Shown: one piece after another, positions 9,259 to 18,733 of the stretch | Position numbering within the stretch: the first letter of the stretch is position 1 | Layout: each line of letters opens with the position of its first letter | NCBI GenBank assembly: GCA_000333855.2 | Contig: CM007348.1 | Location: 254,956-318,955 of the forward strand | Reading direction: 5' to 3' | Length of the DNA stretch: 64,000 bases | Source of the DNA: Endotrypanum monterogeii | Taxonomy: Eukaryota; Euglenozoa; Kinetoplastea; Trypanosomatida; Trypanosomatidae | Made by a program: the position numbers and the translations under genes | The notes under the pieces: generated by a model | Database searches by the model: none | What the model was told of the DNA's origin: nothing | Seen by the model: the letters and a program-made list of their open reading frames with translations, nothing else

Positions 9259-9629
9259 CTTTGTTGTTCCCGCCGTCGCCGTTAGAGTGTGAGCACTGCT
9301 GGCAAGTTGAGTAGACATTGTTGCAGGGCAAAAGGGTGAAGTGTCGCTGTTTGTGCTGCGGATCTCTACAGTACTTGGGGATAGCTGCGGTCTCGGAGAT
9401 GGTGCGTGGAAATGGTCTGCGTTGTGAGGGGTAGAGTTCCCTGATTGAGATACGCCTCTGTGGTGTGCCTCTATCTTCTCATGTTCTTTAACTTCCCTCT
9501 CTCTCGGTGTATCTGTCTCTCGTGTCTGCTGCCGGCGGTTGGTTAGAGGGAAGTCTGTGCGGGTGTGGTCTATATGAATCAGAGGGGGTGAAAAGTGGAC
9601 TGTCTTCTCTTCACAACGGCCTTCGGTTG
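9259..9629. other. intergenic region after RPS20 copy B
   Basis: Unique sequence after the abrupt end of the duplicated unit. No gene seen. Confidence 0.55.
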
Positions 9630-9663
9630 CTCCTTCTTTTTTTTTTTTTTCTACATCTCCCAG
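9630..9663 (+). promoter_or_regulatory. predicted spliced-leader acceptor for the coiled-coil/polyproline gene
   Basis: A strong T/C tract at 9630-9660 is followed by CAG with the AG at 9662-9663. No ATG occurs between this AG and 9918, which supports 9918 as the start codon. Confidence 0.6.
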
Positions 9664-9917
9664 TGCGCACATTACTGGAGACACTAGATTCCCAGCGAGG
9701 CGCTTACTTTGAAGACGAGTGCGGGGTGATACACACACACACACACACTTGCTTGTGTTCTTATAACAAACTAGGGAGAAAGGCAGGCGACTATCACTTT
9801 CCAAGCAAACTGTACCCCTAGCGATTGTTTAGTGGTGAGCACATCACATTTTTGTACGCATCCACATTTTTTACATTTTTTTTTATCGGAAGGAGTTTTT
9901 TTCATTTCGAAGTAGCC

Positions 9918-12788
9918 ATGCGTCAGCGCGTTAGCTCAGCCCCACCTTCCCTGACCGTGTCTGGTAAGGCTCTTTCAGAAAGTAGGCCTCCAAAAGTGTT
10001 ACGTGGCGTCGCCTCTTCACTTCACAGTGGCGCTGCAACTAACGAAAAAGGCCTCCCCGCAGCCAAACGACTGCCCACTCCCAGTAGGAGTGGACCGCAT
10101 GACACGCGATCGTGCCAGGAGGGAGGGGTGTCGGGGCAAGTCTCAAAGACTCAGTACCCACCGGCAGCGGTAGGTTCCTCTCATGTTCAAGTGCATGGGA
10201 GTTCACGATTATCGCCGGTGTCGACGCGCAGTACTGCCGTTGAGGTGTCACTCGTGCACAACCTCAAGAAGCAGATTGCGTGCCTTGAGACACAGCTACG
10301 CGTTCTGAAGCTGCAGCAAGACGGTGTGTCACGAGCGGAGCATCGCTGTAGTTCAGCCTCTAATTCGGGAGAAGTACGAGATGTTTCGAGAGCGGAAGTG
10401 ACAAGGCTCGATGGCTCTGAACTGTCGCAGTCACCTCAGCAGTCTTGCCCTCCGGCTGACCCATCAGCGGAAATTGTGAAGGTGACAAAGTCTGTGGACG
10501 AGGATGTGCTGCGCATGCGTCAAATTCCGGAGGCGTACCAAACAGAGCGCAGTACCCTCCTCCACAACATCGAGTCTCTCACAAAGGATGTAGAGGGGCT
10601 CCAGAGTCAAGTTTTACATATCGGACGGCAACGGGACTTGGTAGTGGCTGAGGTGGCTGATCTCCGTGCCGCTCTGAAGAAGGCGAAGGTCGAGAATGAC
10701 AGCATGGCCGCTGAGCTCGCCGCGACACTCCTGCTCCTGGAAACCGAGCAGGCTCTGCGGCGGGCTGCTGAGGACAGCGCGCGGCTTACAAAGCCGAGCT
10801 TCTCATCGCATGAGAGAAACATATGCTTGTCAGACGCGATCAGTCAGCGTGACTACTACAAGCTTCAGGTGGAACGTGCGGCGGGTGCCTTGGCACGGGA
10901 AAAGGCACGATCACAAACGCTTTCAAATGCGCTTCAGCGAGACTGCGAGGCAGTGAAGATACTGGAGACACAATTGTGTGATGCGCTGGATCGAATCGCT
11001 TTCATGCAGCGTCATGAGGGTGCGCTGACCCTCTACAACCAGCAGCTTCGTGATCGATTCGTGACTATCTCCGCTACGCTGCGCCACGTAATAGACGTAA
11101 TACCCCCTGATGCCCTGCAGCAGCGGCGTGTTCCCTCCCCTGAGAGTCGGCGCGTCGGCCAGTCAGAGGCACCAGAGGTGACGATAAAGGATTTGTGTGA
11201 AACGCTTGATGCTTGGCACAAGGAGGTGTCCTCGGATGTACGTCAAGTACCCAACACATCCGATGTGGTTCAAGAAGAGGCGCTGGTTGCAGCCAAAGCG
11301 ACAACGGAGAAGGATCACGCAGCAACCAGGGGAGGGGATAAGGAGTTGCTGGCGGGCAGTAGCGAAGCAACAGGGGTCGCGCGACCGACTGTCTATGATG
11401 TCGTGCAGGTCAACGTAGTGTGCCGCGCATTTTCACCGACCTGTGCACGGGCCGCTGGGGATTCACGGGAAAACTCATTGCCCACGGAGGCGCCGCTAGT
11501 TGAAGACGCTGGTGATGCCGTGCGGCCCAACAGCGGCGGCGACACCTCCTACCAGAAAACCGAACTGGACGGGACCCTGGGAGAAGGGCAGCACAGTGTT
11601 CAACATGCGACCGACATTCAGCTTCAGGAGGGGGTGGCTTTCGTCGAGTCTCTTGCGCATTCAGGGAGTTCTCTAGGGGACTGCCCTACGCCGTCTAAGC
11701 AGAAGGTGCGAATGTGTGACTCTCCCTTGACACGTAAGGAAGACGCAGCTACGGCAGAGATTATACAGTCGGAGGCAGCCAATTTGATCAGTGGAACAGA
11801 AGCGAAGACGATGCTGCCGTCGGTGGCACCGCACGAGGCACCAATTATTCTGGCGGCACCCACACCCGAGACCGCGCTCGCTCACGATATGGATGAAGTA
11901 CATGAGGAAGCGCCATCGTCAGAGGAAAGGGGGTACACCACGGGGGGCCGTGTTTCGAACTCAGATGTGGTGCCTGCGGGCGACCAGTTGACGAGTCTGA
12001 CAGCTGACGGATCACCAGAGATGAAATCCAAGGAGACTGTGACTTCGCATGTCCAAGAGGGCGCGACTGTCAACGTCGCTGTGGGCTCACCTTCATCTTC
12101 CAGTACCCCCCTCGAGGTACCAGCAGTAGCGGAGACAACCCCAACCAGCACGCCGCCACCACAAGCGCCGCCGTCTCTGTACCTCGCTTCGACAACGCAT
12201 CTACCCAGCGATGATTTCACTGCTCCCGTGAGCTCCTCCACCGATTCGCCAGTGGGGGCGGAGGGCAGCTCATTGTCTCCCTCACCTCTCCCCCATAACG
12301 ACGTGGAAGGGGGGGCGCCAGGCAACCACCCAATGACAACCTCGAAAGAAGCTACTACAAGTGAAAACACTGCGCATTCTTCTTCACCGGTTTCCATCGC
12401 TGCACCTCATCCCCCAAGGGGCCTCGTAGCTGGTTCGTCCCAGCTGGTGCCCCCGCCGCCTCCGCCAGTGGCCTCGGTGCCGCCTCCCCCGCCGCCAGTG
12501 GCCTCGGTGCCGCCTCCCCCACCGCCAGTGGCCTCGGTGCCGCCTCCCCCGCCGCCAGTGGCCTCGGTGCCGCCTCCCCCACCGCCAGTGGCCTCGGTGC
12601 CGCCTCCCCCGCCGCCAGTGGCCTCGGTGCCGCCTCCCCCGCCGTCAACAGTCCCAGCTTTGGCAGGGGCTACACTCGCCCCTCCAGTCCCGCCATCTTT
12701 GGAGGAGCAGCTGGCGGCGATGGATGCGCGTATCGATGCACAAGAGGCAGTGCTGGTGGAGATGATCCGGAGTAATAGAATTTCTTGA
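9918..12788 (+). CDS. coiled-coil protein with tandem polyproline repeat, function unknown
   Basis: A 956-residue protein; the start at 9918 (MRQRVSS) is the first ATG downstream of the predicted splice site. Numbered from there, residues 1-105 are Ser/Pro-rich and basic. About 110-135, 205-290 and 305-390 are heptad-like and predicted coiled coil (for example LKKQIACLETQLRVLKLQQ). Residues 400-840 are low-complexity acidic/Ser/Thr-rich. Next comes a run of six ten-residue units of the type VASVPPPPPP, encoded at 12468-12647, followed by a short C-terminal helix. The polyproline resembles the profilin- or SH3-binding stretch of formins, but no FH2 domain is present, so this is not a formin. 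A cytoskeletal or scaffolding role is plausible but unproven. I do not recognise an orthologue by name. Confidence 0.8.
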   Translation: MRQRVSSAPPSLTVSGKALSESRPPKVLRGVASSLHSGAATNEKGLPAAKRLPTPSRSGPHDTRSCQEGGVSGQVSKTQYPPAAVGSSHVQVHGSSRLSPVSTRSTAVEVSLVHNLKKQIACLETQLRVLKLQQDGVSRAEHRCSSASNSGEVRDVSRAEVTRLDGSELSQSPQQSCPPADPSAEIVKVTKSVDEDVLRMRQIPEAYQTERSTLLHNIESLTKDVEGLQSQVLHIGRQRDLVVAEVADLRAALKKAKVENDSMAAELAATLLLLETEQALRRAAEDSARLTKPSFSSHERNICLSDAISQRDYYKLQVERAAGALAREKARSQTLSNALQRDCEAVKILETQLCDALDRIAFMQRHEGALTLYNQQLRDRFVTISATLRHVIDVIPPDALQQRRVPSPESRRVGQSEAPEVTIKDLCETLDAWHKEVSSDVRQVPNTSDVVQEEALVAAKATTEKDHAATRGGDKELLAGSSEATGVARPTVYDVVQVNVVCRAFSPTCARAAGDSRENSLPTEAPLVEDAGDAVRPNSGGDTSYQKTELDGTLGEGQHSVQHATDIQLQEGVAFVESLAHSGSSLGDCPTPSKQKVRMCDSPLTRKEDAATAEIIQSEAANLISGTEAKTMLPSVAPHEAPIILAAPTPETALAHDMDEVHEEAPSSEERGYTTGGRVSNSDVVPAGDQLTSLTADGSPEMKSKETVTSHVQEGATVNVAVGSPSSSSTPLEVPAVAETTPTSTPPPQAPPSLYLASTTHLPSDDFTAPVSSSTDSPVGAEGSSLSPSPLPHNDVEGGAPGNHPMTTSKEATTSENTAHSSSPVSIAAPHPPRGLVAGSSQLVPPPPPPVASVPPPPPPVASVPPPPPPVASVPPPPPPVASVPPPPPPVASVPPPPPPVASVPPPPPSTVPALAGATLAPPVPPSLEEQLAAMDARIDAQEAVLVEMIRSNRIS
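12468..12647 (+). repeat. six 30-bp coding repeats, arranged as 60-bp pairs
   Basis: Six units begin GTGGCCTCGGTGCCGCC. The third-position base in the CCCCC(G/A)CCG stretch alternates G,A,G,A,G,G, so the array looks like duplicated 60-bp pairs. All units stay in frame. Confidence 0.9.
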
Positions 12789-13850
12789 TAGCCACTGTCT
12801 ACTAGAAGGTGTCCTTGTCGTTTGGTGTGAGGAATGTAAAAAAGAAAAAAGATGGCGTGTACCAATACCGAGGTAGCCGTCGTGGAAGCGCTGGTAGCAT
12901 TTGCCTACAAGGGCGCCTTCTAGGAGAGATCGAGGGATTTCGCTTCCCTGCTGCTACCCGTTAGTCTTTTTTTTTTTTTGCACAAATAGAAGTCACGCAT
13001 GTTTTGCACTTGAGTTCATCGCCTTTTCTCTCCCAAGGCCCTCTTGTCGTTGGAGGGTATGATCCGCGTGCTTGATTACATTACCCAACATGTGCGCGTG
13101 TTCTGGGGTGGCGTGAGAGATGTAGTCGAAGGAGTCCATCATGCTACTGTGTATCCCTCTTCTTCGTCCAGAGTTTGAGACCCCCGTTACAGTCTTTTTT
13201 TTTTTTCGATTAGTTTTTTTTTTTACACTCTCGGGACACCTTTCTCCATCTCCACGGAGGGGAGGGGGTGTAATTGGGGCCATCTGCGAAGATGCACATC
13301 TTCAAGGTGAGCGGCGGCAGTAAGGCTCAACGGCGGCCCTGTCGTGAGCACACGAGGAGTGTAGGAGAGGAGCCTTCGAAGGATGAGCTCAGGGTATCTT
13401 GGTTCCACGTACCGCAATCCCCCTTCTTTCCTCCAGTCGGGCTCTTGTTGTCACCTCATGCGACCCTCTATGAACTTCTCCATCTTGTCACCCCCCCTGC
13501 CCATTGCCTTTTTCCCCCCACTTCGCTTCTCCCTTCTCCAATCGATCCACGTGTGTGCGTAACGCGTGGACATTTTCAAAACTGTCGTGACGTCGAGAAG
13601 TTGCCCCCGCGGGTCTGATCTCACTCTGTGTGGGTATAGCTACGCCAGGTGGATTTATATATGCCTTAGCTGAGTAAGATCGCTCTCACAAGTGTGGCGA
13701 CGTGTATGGTGCGTGAGCAGATTTTCACACATATAGACACACATACATACAGCAGCTGCAGCAGCAGCACTGATACTCTCTGTTTCTGTATGTGTGCGTT
13801 GCATTCGTTGCTCCTGAGTTAAGGCGCTCTTTAACACTCTTTTAGCTTAA
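12789..13850. other. intergenic region after the coiled-coil gene
   Basis: No gene seen. T-runs occur at about 12967-12980, 13194-13206 and 13214-13223. A short CAGCAG-type stretch is near 13752-13768. Frames are short and lack conserved features. Confidence 0.6.
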
Positions 13851-13885
13851 TCCTCCTCCTCCTCCTCTTCTTCGGTTTCCTCGAG
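13851..13885 (+). promoter_or_regulatory. predicted spliced-leader acceptor for the leucine-rich gene
   Basis: A CCT-repeat pyrimidine tract (13851-13882) is followed by an AG at 13884-13885, giving a 117-nt leader without ATG. A second C-rich tract (about 13958-13990) with an AG at 13999-14000 would leave only 2 nt before the ATG. Confidence 0.5.
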
Positions 13886-14002
13886 CGCAAAAAGGTGGTG
13901 ATCCTGGTGTCACCCGTTTTGTTGACCTCGGATCGTGTACTGGAGTCGTTGCAGCCGTGTCCCCCTCCCCTCCCCTCCCCCCCTTCTCGTTCAACCTGAG
14001 AG

Positions 14003-15976
14003 ATGGATCGTCTTCCGCTGCTCTCAAGCAGCTGTGATAACCCACCGCCGCGGTCCCCACGGTCCTTCTCCTCGTCCCCACAGCAGCCTCTTGGCCTCGC
14101 TGACGCAACGCCGGGTATCCCAAAGGACCGTGATCACGACACACCCGCACCTACATCAGTGAGCGGTACGGGCAGGGATGCTCTGCACTCATTTTTTAGC
14201 AGTTTTTCCTCTGCATGGAGCGACATCACCACGTCGCGGGGTAACGTGAATCCCTCGGCGCTTAGTGCAATGCTGTTACGTCCCTTTCAGTGCCTCAGAT
14301 TGCAGTGCATCGGGTTCTGCTGCTTTTGGTTTACCGACTCCAGCGCCACGATGGACGACGACGGTGATAGTGTTGTGATCCCAAACGTATTCCCTGACAC
14401 GTTCCAGGGCTCCTGTGCCTCTTGCAACTCTCGCCACAACCCAGATAAACGGAATACAGCAACGCCCTCAACTCCAACTACAGGTAGCGGTCAAGGCCGT
14501 GTGCGGCGACAATATGCACCACCGCGCCGGCTATCTGGTGAAGCGGACTGTGGTGGTGTTGTCTCCACCGATGCACTGTCAGCGGGTGAGCAGACAGGAC
14601 TGGCAGGGGATGAGACCCCAGTACGGATCTCAGACTCCTTCGATGGAAGTTCAATGGTCGTCTTGAGTACGTCCCCGGGGTCCGTGTCATGTGATAGGAA
14701 GCTGCACGTTCCGACGAAATGTGATGCAGGGCAACTCGTCATGCAGAGGGGTTTTCTAATGCGCATGGCAGCGGACGGCACCTGCACTCGCGTGCCAGAG
14801 GCCGCAACACATACATCAAGCTGTCAACCCCCCAGCTCAGGTCGAGCCAACGACGGTCACGTCCTCCACTCAGGTCTACCGGAGCTTTTCACTGAAGCGT
14901 ACGGTCACACTGTCTCAGCTCCCACAGCGACCATGGAGGAGTATACAAGCAGTCCGTACGCGGTGTCAACAACACTGAGGACGCTAGAGGAGGGTCGGCA
15001 TCCTCTCCAAACTCTGAACGCGATTTCAGAGGCCATCGCCGCGTGCGCACCATATCTCCCTCTTCGCGTGGAGGTGGAGGCTGATCTAAACAGCTCGTCA
15101 CCCACCATTTCCAACGTTGCGGAGGCGATGCCGGCAGCGCCGGATCCGCCGCTTGTAGCACCTGAAGCTACCTCGGCTATACGCACGCTCCCGCTTCACC
15201 TCCATGTACTGGGTCCTGTGCTACCGAGCCCCACCACACGGGCTCTGCAGATTTTGGAGGATATACTGTTAGAGGACTGTAGTCGACACCGACTGCCATT
15301 GTGTGCGCTGCACTGCGCAGACCTGGATTTGCGAGGATTCCAGGCCGACGAAGAAGATGACGATAAGGGTCGACATCTCACCTCTTTTCTCGAACAACGA
15401 GCGCAGAGCAACGCGTTTCTCGATCTGCTCTTGTCTCCGACTACAGATGTACACTCAAGCTGCTGTGCAAGTTTGTCTCAAGTGCTTACTTTCGTGAAGC
15501 ATCTTGTTGCTGCACGCTCTGCACAGCTCACCACTTTGCACTTCACTCGGTGCTACGTGGCGCCTCATGACGTAGGTCGGTCTATCCCGATTCCCCTGGC
15601 AGCTGTGCAACGCTTGCGATTTGAGCACTGCTCGCTCACTCCTGCCCACGTTGACGCACTTCTGGCTCTTGCAAGGCAGCAGGATATGATGGCGTCTTCA
15701 CGCCTTGCAGAGACACATGGTGCTAACTTCTTGCAGGCCCGTACGGCTCGATCATTCGGTGCCCTCGAGGAGCTTCAGCTCAGTGGCTCTCTAACGCCCG
15801 AGTGCATCTCTGAGCTCCTCGACTTTGTTGAGCAGCAGCAGTGCGGAGAAAGAGGCGACCAGATGGTTACATTGCAGCAGTTGTGCCTACCTCTTTCTGT
15901 AGTGCGCGCGGCGAGAGCGCATCCTTTCGTACAGGCCAACAGGGCTCGAATCAGTGTAGTTGCTGGCCACGTGTAG
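14003..15976 (+). CDS. leucine-rich-repeat-like protein, function unknown
   Basis: A 657-residue protein. The first ~120 residues are Ser/Pro-rich with a Cys/Phe-rich patch (CLRLQCIGFCCFWF) that could be lipidated or buried. The middle is polar and poorly ordered. From about residue 440 the sequence turns leucine-rich with LRR-type strands: LCALHCADLDLRGF, LTTLHFTRCYV, VQRLRFEHCSL and LEELQLSGSL, each followed by a helix such as VDALLALARQ. This fits a short ribonuclease-inhibitor-type leucine-rich-repeat array. The acidic stretch ADEEDDDKG interrupts it near residue 450. Such domains mediate protein binding, and the partner is unknown. The start is the first ATG after the predicted splice site; a downstream in-frame ATG near 14352 (MDDDGD) is an alternative. 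Confidence 0.78.
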   Translation: MDRLPLLSSSCDNPPPRSPRSFSSSPQQPLGLADATPGIPKDRDHDTPAPTSVSGTGRDALHSFFSSFSSAWSDITTSRGNVNPSALSAMLLRPFQCLRLQCIGFCCFWFTDSSATMDDDGDSVVIPNVFPDTFQGSCASCNSRHNPDKRNTATPSTPTTGSGQGRVRRQYAPPRRLSGEADCGGVVSTDALSAGEQTGLAGDETPVRISDSFDGSSMVVLSTSPGSVSCDRKLHVPTKCDAGQLVMQRGFLMRMAADGTCTRVPEAATHTSSCQPPSSGRANDGHVLHSGLPELFTEAYGHTVSAPTATMEEYTSSPYAVSTTLRTLEEGRHPLQTLNAISEAIAACAPYLPLRVEVEADLNSSSPTISNVAEAMPAAPDPPLVAPEATSAIRTLPLHLHVLGPVLPSPTTRALQILEDILLEDCSRHRLPLCALHCADLDLRGFQADEEDDDKGRHLTSFLEQRAQSNAFLDLLLSPTTDVHSSCCASLSQVLTFVKHLVAARSAQLTTLHFTRCYVAPHDVGRSIPIPLAAVQRLRFEHCSLTPAHVDALLALARQQDMMASSRLAETHGANFLQARTARSFGALEELQLSGSLTPECISELLDFVEQQQCGERGDQMVTLQQLCLPLSVVRAARAHPFVQANRARISVVAGHV

Positions 15977-17040
15977 CCGCAAGTGATAGCTCAAGAAAAC
16001 ATATAGACGTATATATATGGATTCCTGATGGACGAGCGTCCCCCCACCTGTCCTCAGCAGAAGTCGACAGATGATATGCGAGAACGAGGGTTTAACTGCC
16101 TTGCTGTTCTCACCGATTCTCGGTATGCAGCGGTGCTTTGCATTCTTCTTGGAGGGCACACACGCATACACACTTACACACAGATTCTGTTCTTCCTTTT
16201 GCATGGGTTTTTCTTCGCTTTCTCGCCTACCACATCACTTTGATTTGTCTGTTATCCGCTGCCCATTTATCACTCGGCAATCCACCCGGACGACTCGGCT
16301 GCCTTCTTCCCTCTCATCCTTCATTTGCTTTTTTTTTTCCCTTCCCCCTCGCTCTTTCTGGCGGCACGCACCATGTTTTTATCCCACAAAGATCTTCGCT
16401 CGTGTTGAGCTGCTGTTTACGTGGGTCAGTCTTACGACTCGTTCCCTAACCCACTCCTCTCGTCCCTCTCCCCCTTTGTGATCTCGTCACTGAGTGGGCC
16501 ACTTCACAAGGTCAGCCACAACGTTGGAGTCACCAAGTTTTTGAAAAAAAGGATGCGGGCCTATAGCTGCTCCGTTTCTTTTCGAAGGGAACAAAGGAGG
16601 GATACTTTGTGTGTGTGTGCCCGCGGGGGCAGGAGGGGGAGGGGCTAGAAAGGGGGAGGGGAAGGTGGGGATCATTGTGTCACTCCTCGTGAGGGTCTAC
16701 AAAGGTGGATATTTTCCCACATTAACGCCTTCTGATTCGCTGCACTAGATACAAACTGATGGCCATCCGAGTGGTACCCTACGCGTCTTTCTCTGAGGTC
16801 TTATCCGTACGCCTACGCATGTGTGATGTTACACCTCTCCATCTCGAGTACCATGCCTAGCTCCTTGTATACTAGCTCATATGACGATGTACTCATCTCG
16901 CTTCCTTTTCTACCGGGCTTTCGTTTTTTTCCCCCCCCTTTTATCCTACTCTTCTACACGCACAACTGGTGCCTTATATCGTCTTTTTTTTTCTTCGATG
17001 TGTTTTGACAACCAAGTTCATTACAGGTGAATCTGATACA
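15977..17040. other. intergenic region after the leucine-rich gene
   Basis: No gene seen. It has pyrimidine-rich stretches (about 16190-16370 and 16836-17000) and a G-rich run at 16623-16672. Phe/Ser-rich frames here come from T-rich low complexity. Confidence 0.55.
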
Positions 17041-17079
17041 CTTTCCCTTCTCCACCCTCCCTTCTCCAACGACACACAG
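17041..17079 (+). promoter_or_regulatory. predicted spliced-leader acceptor for the disordered-protein gene
   Basis: A CT-rich tract at 17041-17067 is followed by an AG at 17078-17079, 48 nt before the ATG with none in between. A T-run at 17102-17113 lies inside the leader. Confidence 0.5.
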
Positions 17080-17127
17080 TTGTTCATACATACATTTTTC
17101 AATTTTTTTTTTTGTCTGATCCACGCA

Positions 17128-18333
17128 ATGTTCTTCTCTGGAGGTACTTTTGGCAGCGAGAGTGAAGCCCGCGATGCCAACAAGCGCCCCAGTGGACGTC
17201 GTCACCAGCCGCGTGATATGGCTGAAGTGCAGGCCACTCTTGACGCCGCCAACATAATGCCGAAAGCATCGACGGATGGGACTCGTAGCCTTGTCGCACA
17301 AAAGAACATGTCGTCTGCTCCGTCATTTCTTGACCGAATGTTCGAGCATAATTCAACCATCGTTGAATCCAGTAACCCGGCGCGTCGTCGCGGATCGATA
17401 CCAGCGGATCATCTGAACATTTTTTCCTGGGAAAACAACACTCCCGGATCGCGTGAGCCGGGCCAGGGCCAGATGATGGCATCAAATGGGTCTCGTGCCA
17501 GTCGCCCCGCGGTGGGCACTGGTGCATTGCTAACTGCTGAGGACAGGCGTGCGGTGGAATCAAAGAAATTCGAATCTAATCGCGATGGTCTGTTTCTGTG
17601 CTTCACCGATGATCCGAAGGCAAAACGAAAAGCAAACACAAAGGGAGACGATGCGCAGACAGGCGCCCAGCCAGGGAGACCTGTCAAATCTTCGGCTCCT
17701 GGCGGCGACATGATGGGGAGTCTAATGCGCGAGCAACCTCACAAAGCACGAGGGCGACGTGCGAAGGCGGCAGCGCCCAACAGCAACCGGCGCGGTGTGC
17801 CGGAGGAGTCCGGCGTAGCCGGCTTCCCCGGCATGGGTCAACGCAACGCTCCACGAGCTGTGCCCACTGCTTCACGCAGACCAGTGGAGTCCAATGTCTT
17901 CCCGCAGGCGAACCCAGAAAGGGTGCAGTATCAGGGCTTCGGTGGAGATGACGGCTCTCGCGGCGCACCCATGCCCGCCCCAGGGCCTGAGTCCAAATCG
18001 GTGCCATCTTATTTCATAGACGAGGAGGACTACGAGGACAAACGCTACACAAACGCCTGCGACGAGGAAGCGTACGAGAACCAGTCGCAGATGCAAACGA
18101 TCGAGATGAACGGCGACGACAGCTATGACTACGATGCTCATACACACGCCAGTGCCCCCATGCCTGACGCGTCGCATCGCTCTAGGGAGGGGCGTTGTCC
18201 TGAGTGGCTGCGAGGGTCGGGCGCGAGTGACCCCCAGGTTCGGTTCGTAGAAAACACACCCTCGGTCCAAGCGCGTCGATACAACTTCGATTCGGAAGGG
18301 GGGCTGGTCTACGATGCAAGCGTACGATCTTGA
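17128..18333 (+). CDS. mostly disordered conserved-type protein, function unknown
   Basis: A 401-residue protein starting at the first in-frame ATG, 17128 (MFFSGGTFG). The sequence upstream in this frame is T-rich and reached only through a GTG, so it is treated as leader. The protein is hydrophilic and Gly/Ser/Arg/Asn-rich without a recognised domain. Short ordered-looking islands are PSFLDRMFEHNST (near 68), HLNIFSWENN (near 97), SNRDGLFLCFTDD (near 152), an acidic-aromatic stretch with YFIDEEDYEDKRY (near 297) and a C-terminal RRYNFDSEGGLVYDASV. These may be linear binding motifs. Coding status rests on length, codon pattern and position in the directional cluster. I do not recognise it. 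Confidence 0.75.
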   Translation: MFFSGGTFGSESEARDANKRPSGRRHQPRDMAEVQATLDAANIMPKASTDGTRSLVAQKNMSSAPSFLDRMFEHNSTIVESSNPARRRGSIPADHLNIFSWENNTPGSREPGQGQMMASNGSRASRPAVGTGALLTAEDRRAVESKKFESNRDGLFLCFTDDPKAKRKANTKGDDAQTGAQPGRPVKSSAPGGDMMGSLMREQPHKARGRRAKAAAPNSNRRGVPEESGVAGFPGMGQRNAPRAVPTASRRPVESNVFPQANPERVQYQGFGGDDGSRGAPMPAPGPESKSVPSYFIDEEDYEDKRYTNACDEEAYENQSQMQTIEMNGDDSYDYDAHTHASAPMPDASHRSREGRCPEWLRGSGASDPQVRFVENTPSVQARRYNFDSEGGLVYDASVRS

Positions 18334-18702
18334 AGTCAATCTATGGCGTCGCTGATGATTTGCAAAGTGTGTGACGCTCTTGTTTTTTTATTTTTTAATA
18401 TTATGTGTGTGTGTGTTGGACTGAGGGGTAGCGTGGGGGATTAGGGATGAGGGACACCAGCGGGGATGTCCGCGCCGTTGAGGTTTTTGGAGTTGGAACC
18501 ACGAAAGAGACCGATGCGTTTGGGTCATGCTCACCTCACAGTTTTTCTTTTATTTACCTACATGGGGCGTTTGGCAACCACGGCTTGGTATATTTCCTAC
18601 ACCAAAAGGAGGAGAGTGTGTGTGTGTGTGTGTGTGTCTGTGTGTGTATGTTGTGACAGAAACTCTCAACTGTATAAACATGCGCACACACATACACACA
18701 TA

Positions 18703-18733
<31 letters not shown>

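Noticed and set aside
12355..12865. Minus-strand frames with GGGGTEAT and Glu-Ala-Ala-Pro-Arg-Pro repeats
   Set aside because: They arise from the in-frame polyproline minisatellite of the + strand gene and end within it.
16969..17127. N-terminal extension of the 401-residue protein from a GTG
   Set aside because: No ATG, T-rich sequence and a good splice acceptor at 17078-17079 inside it; the same argument removes the TTG/GTG extensions before 9918, 21159, 31886, 36404, 41552 and 59467.
18345..18430. Possible C/D snoRNA (TGATGA near 18350, CTGA near 18419)
   Set aside because: The sequences outside the boxes do not pair into a terminal stem and no guide match could be judged.
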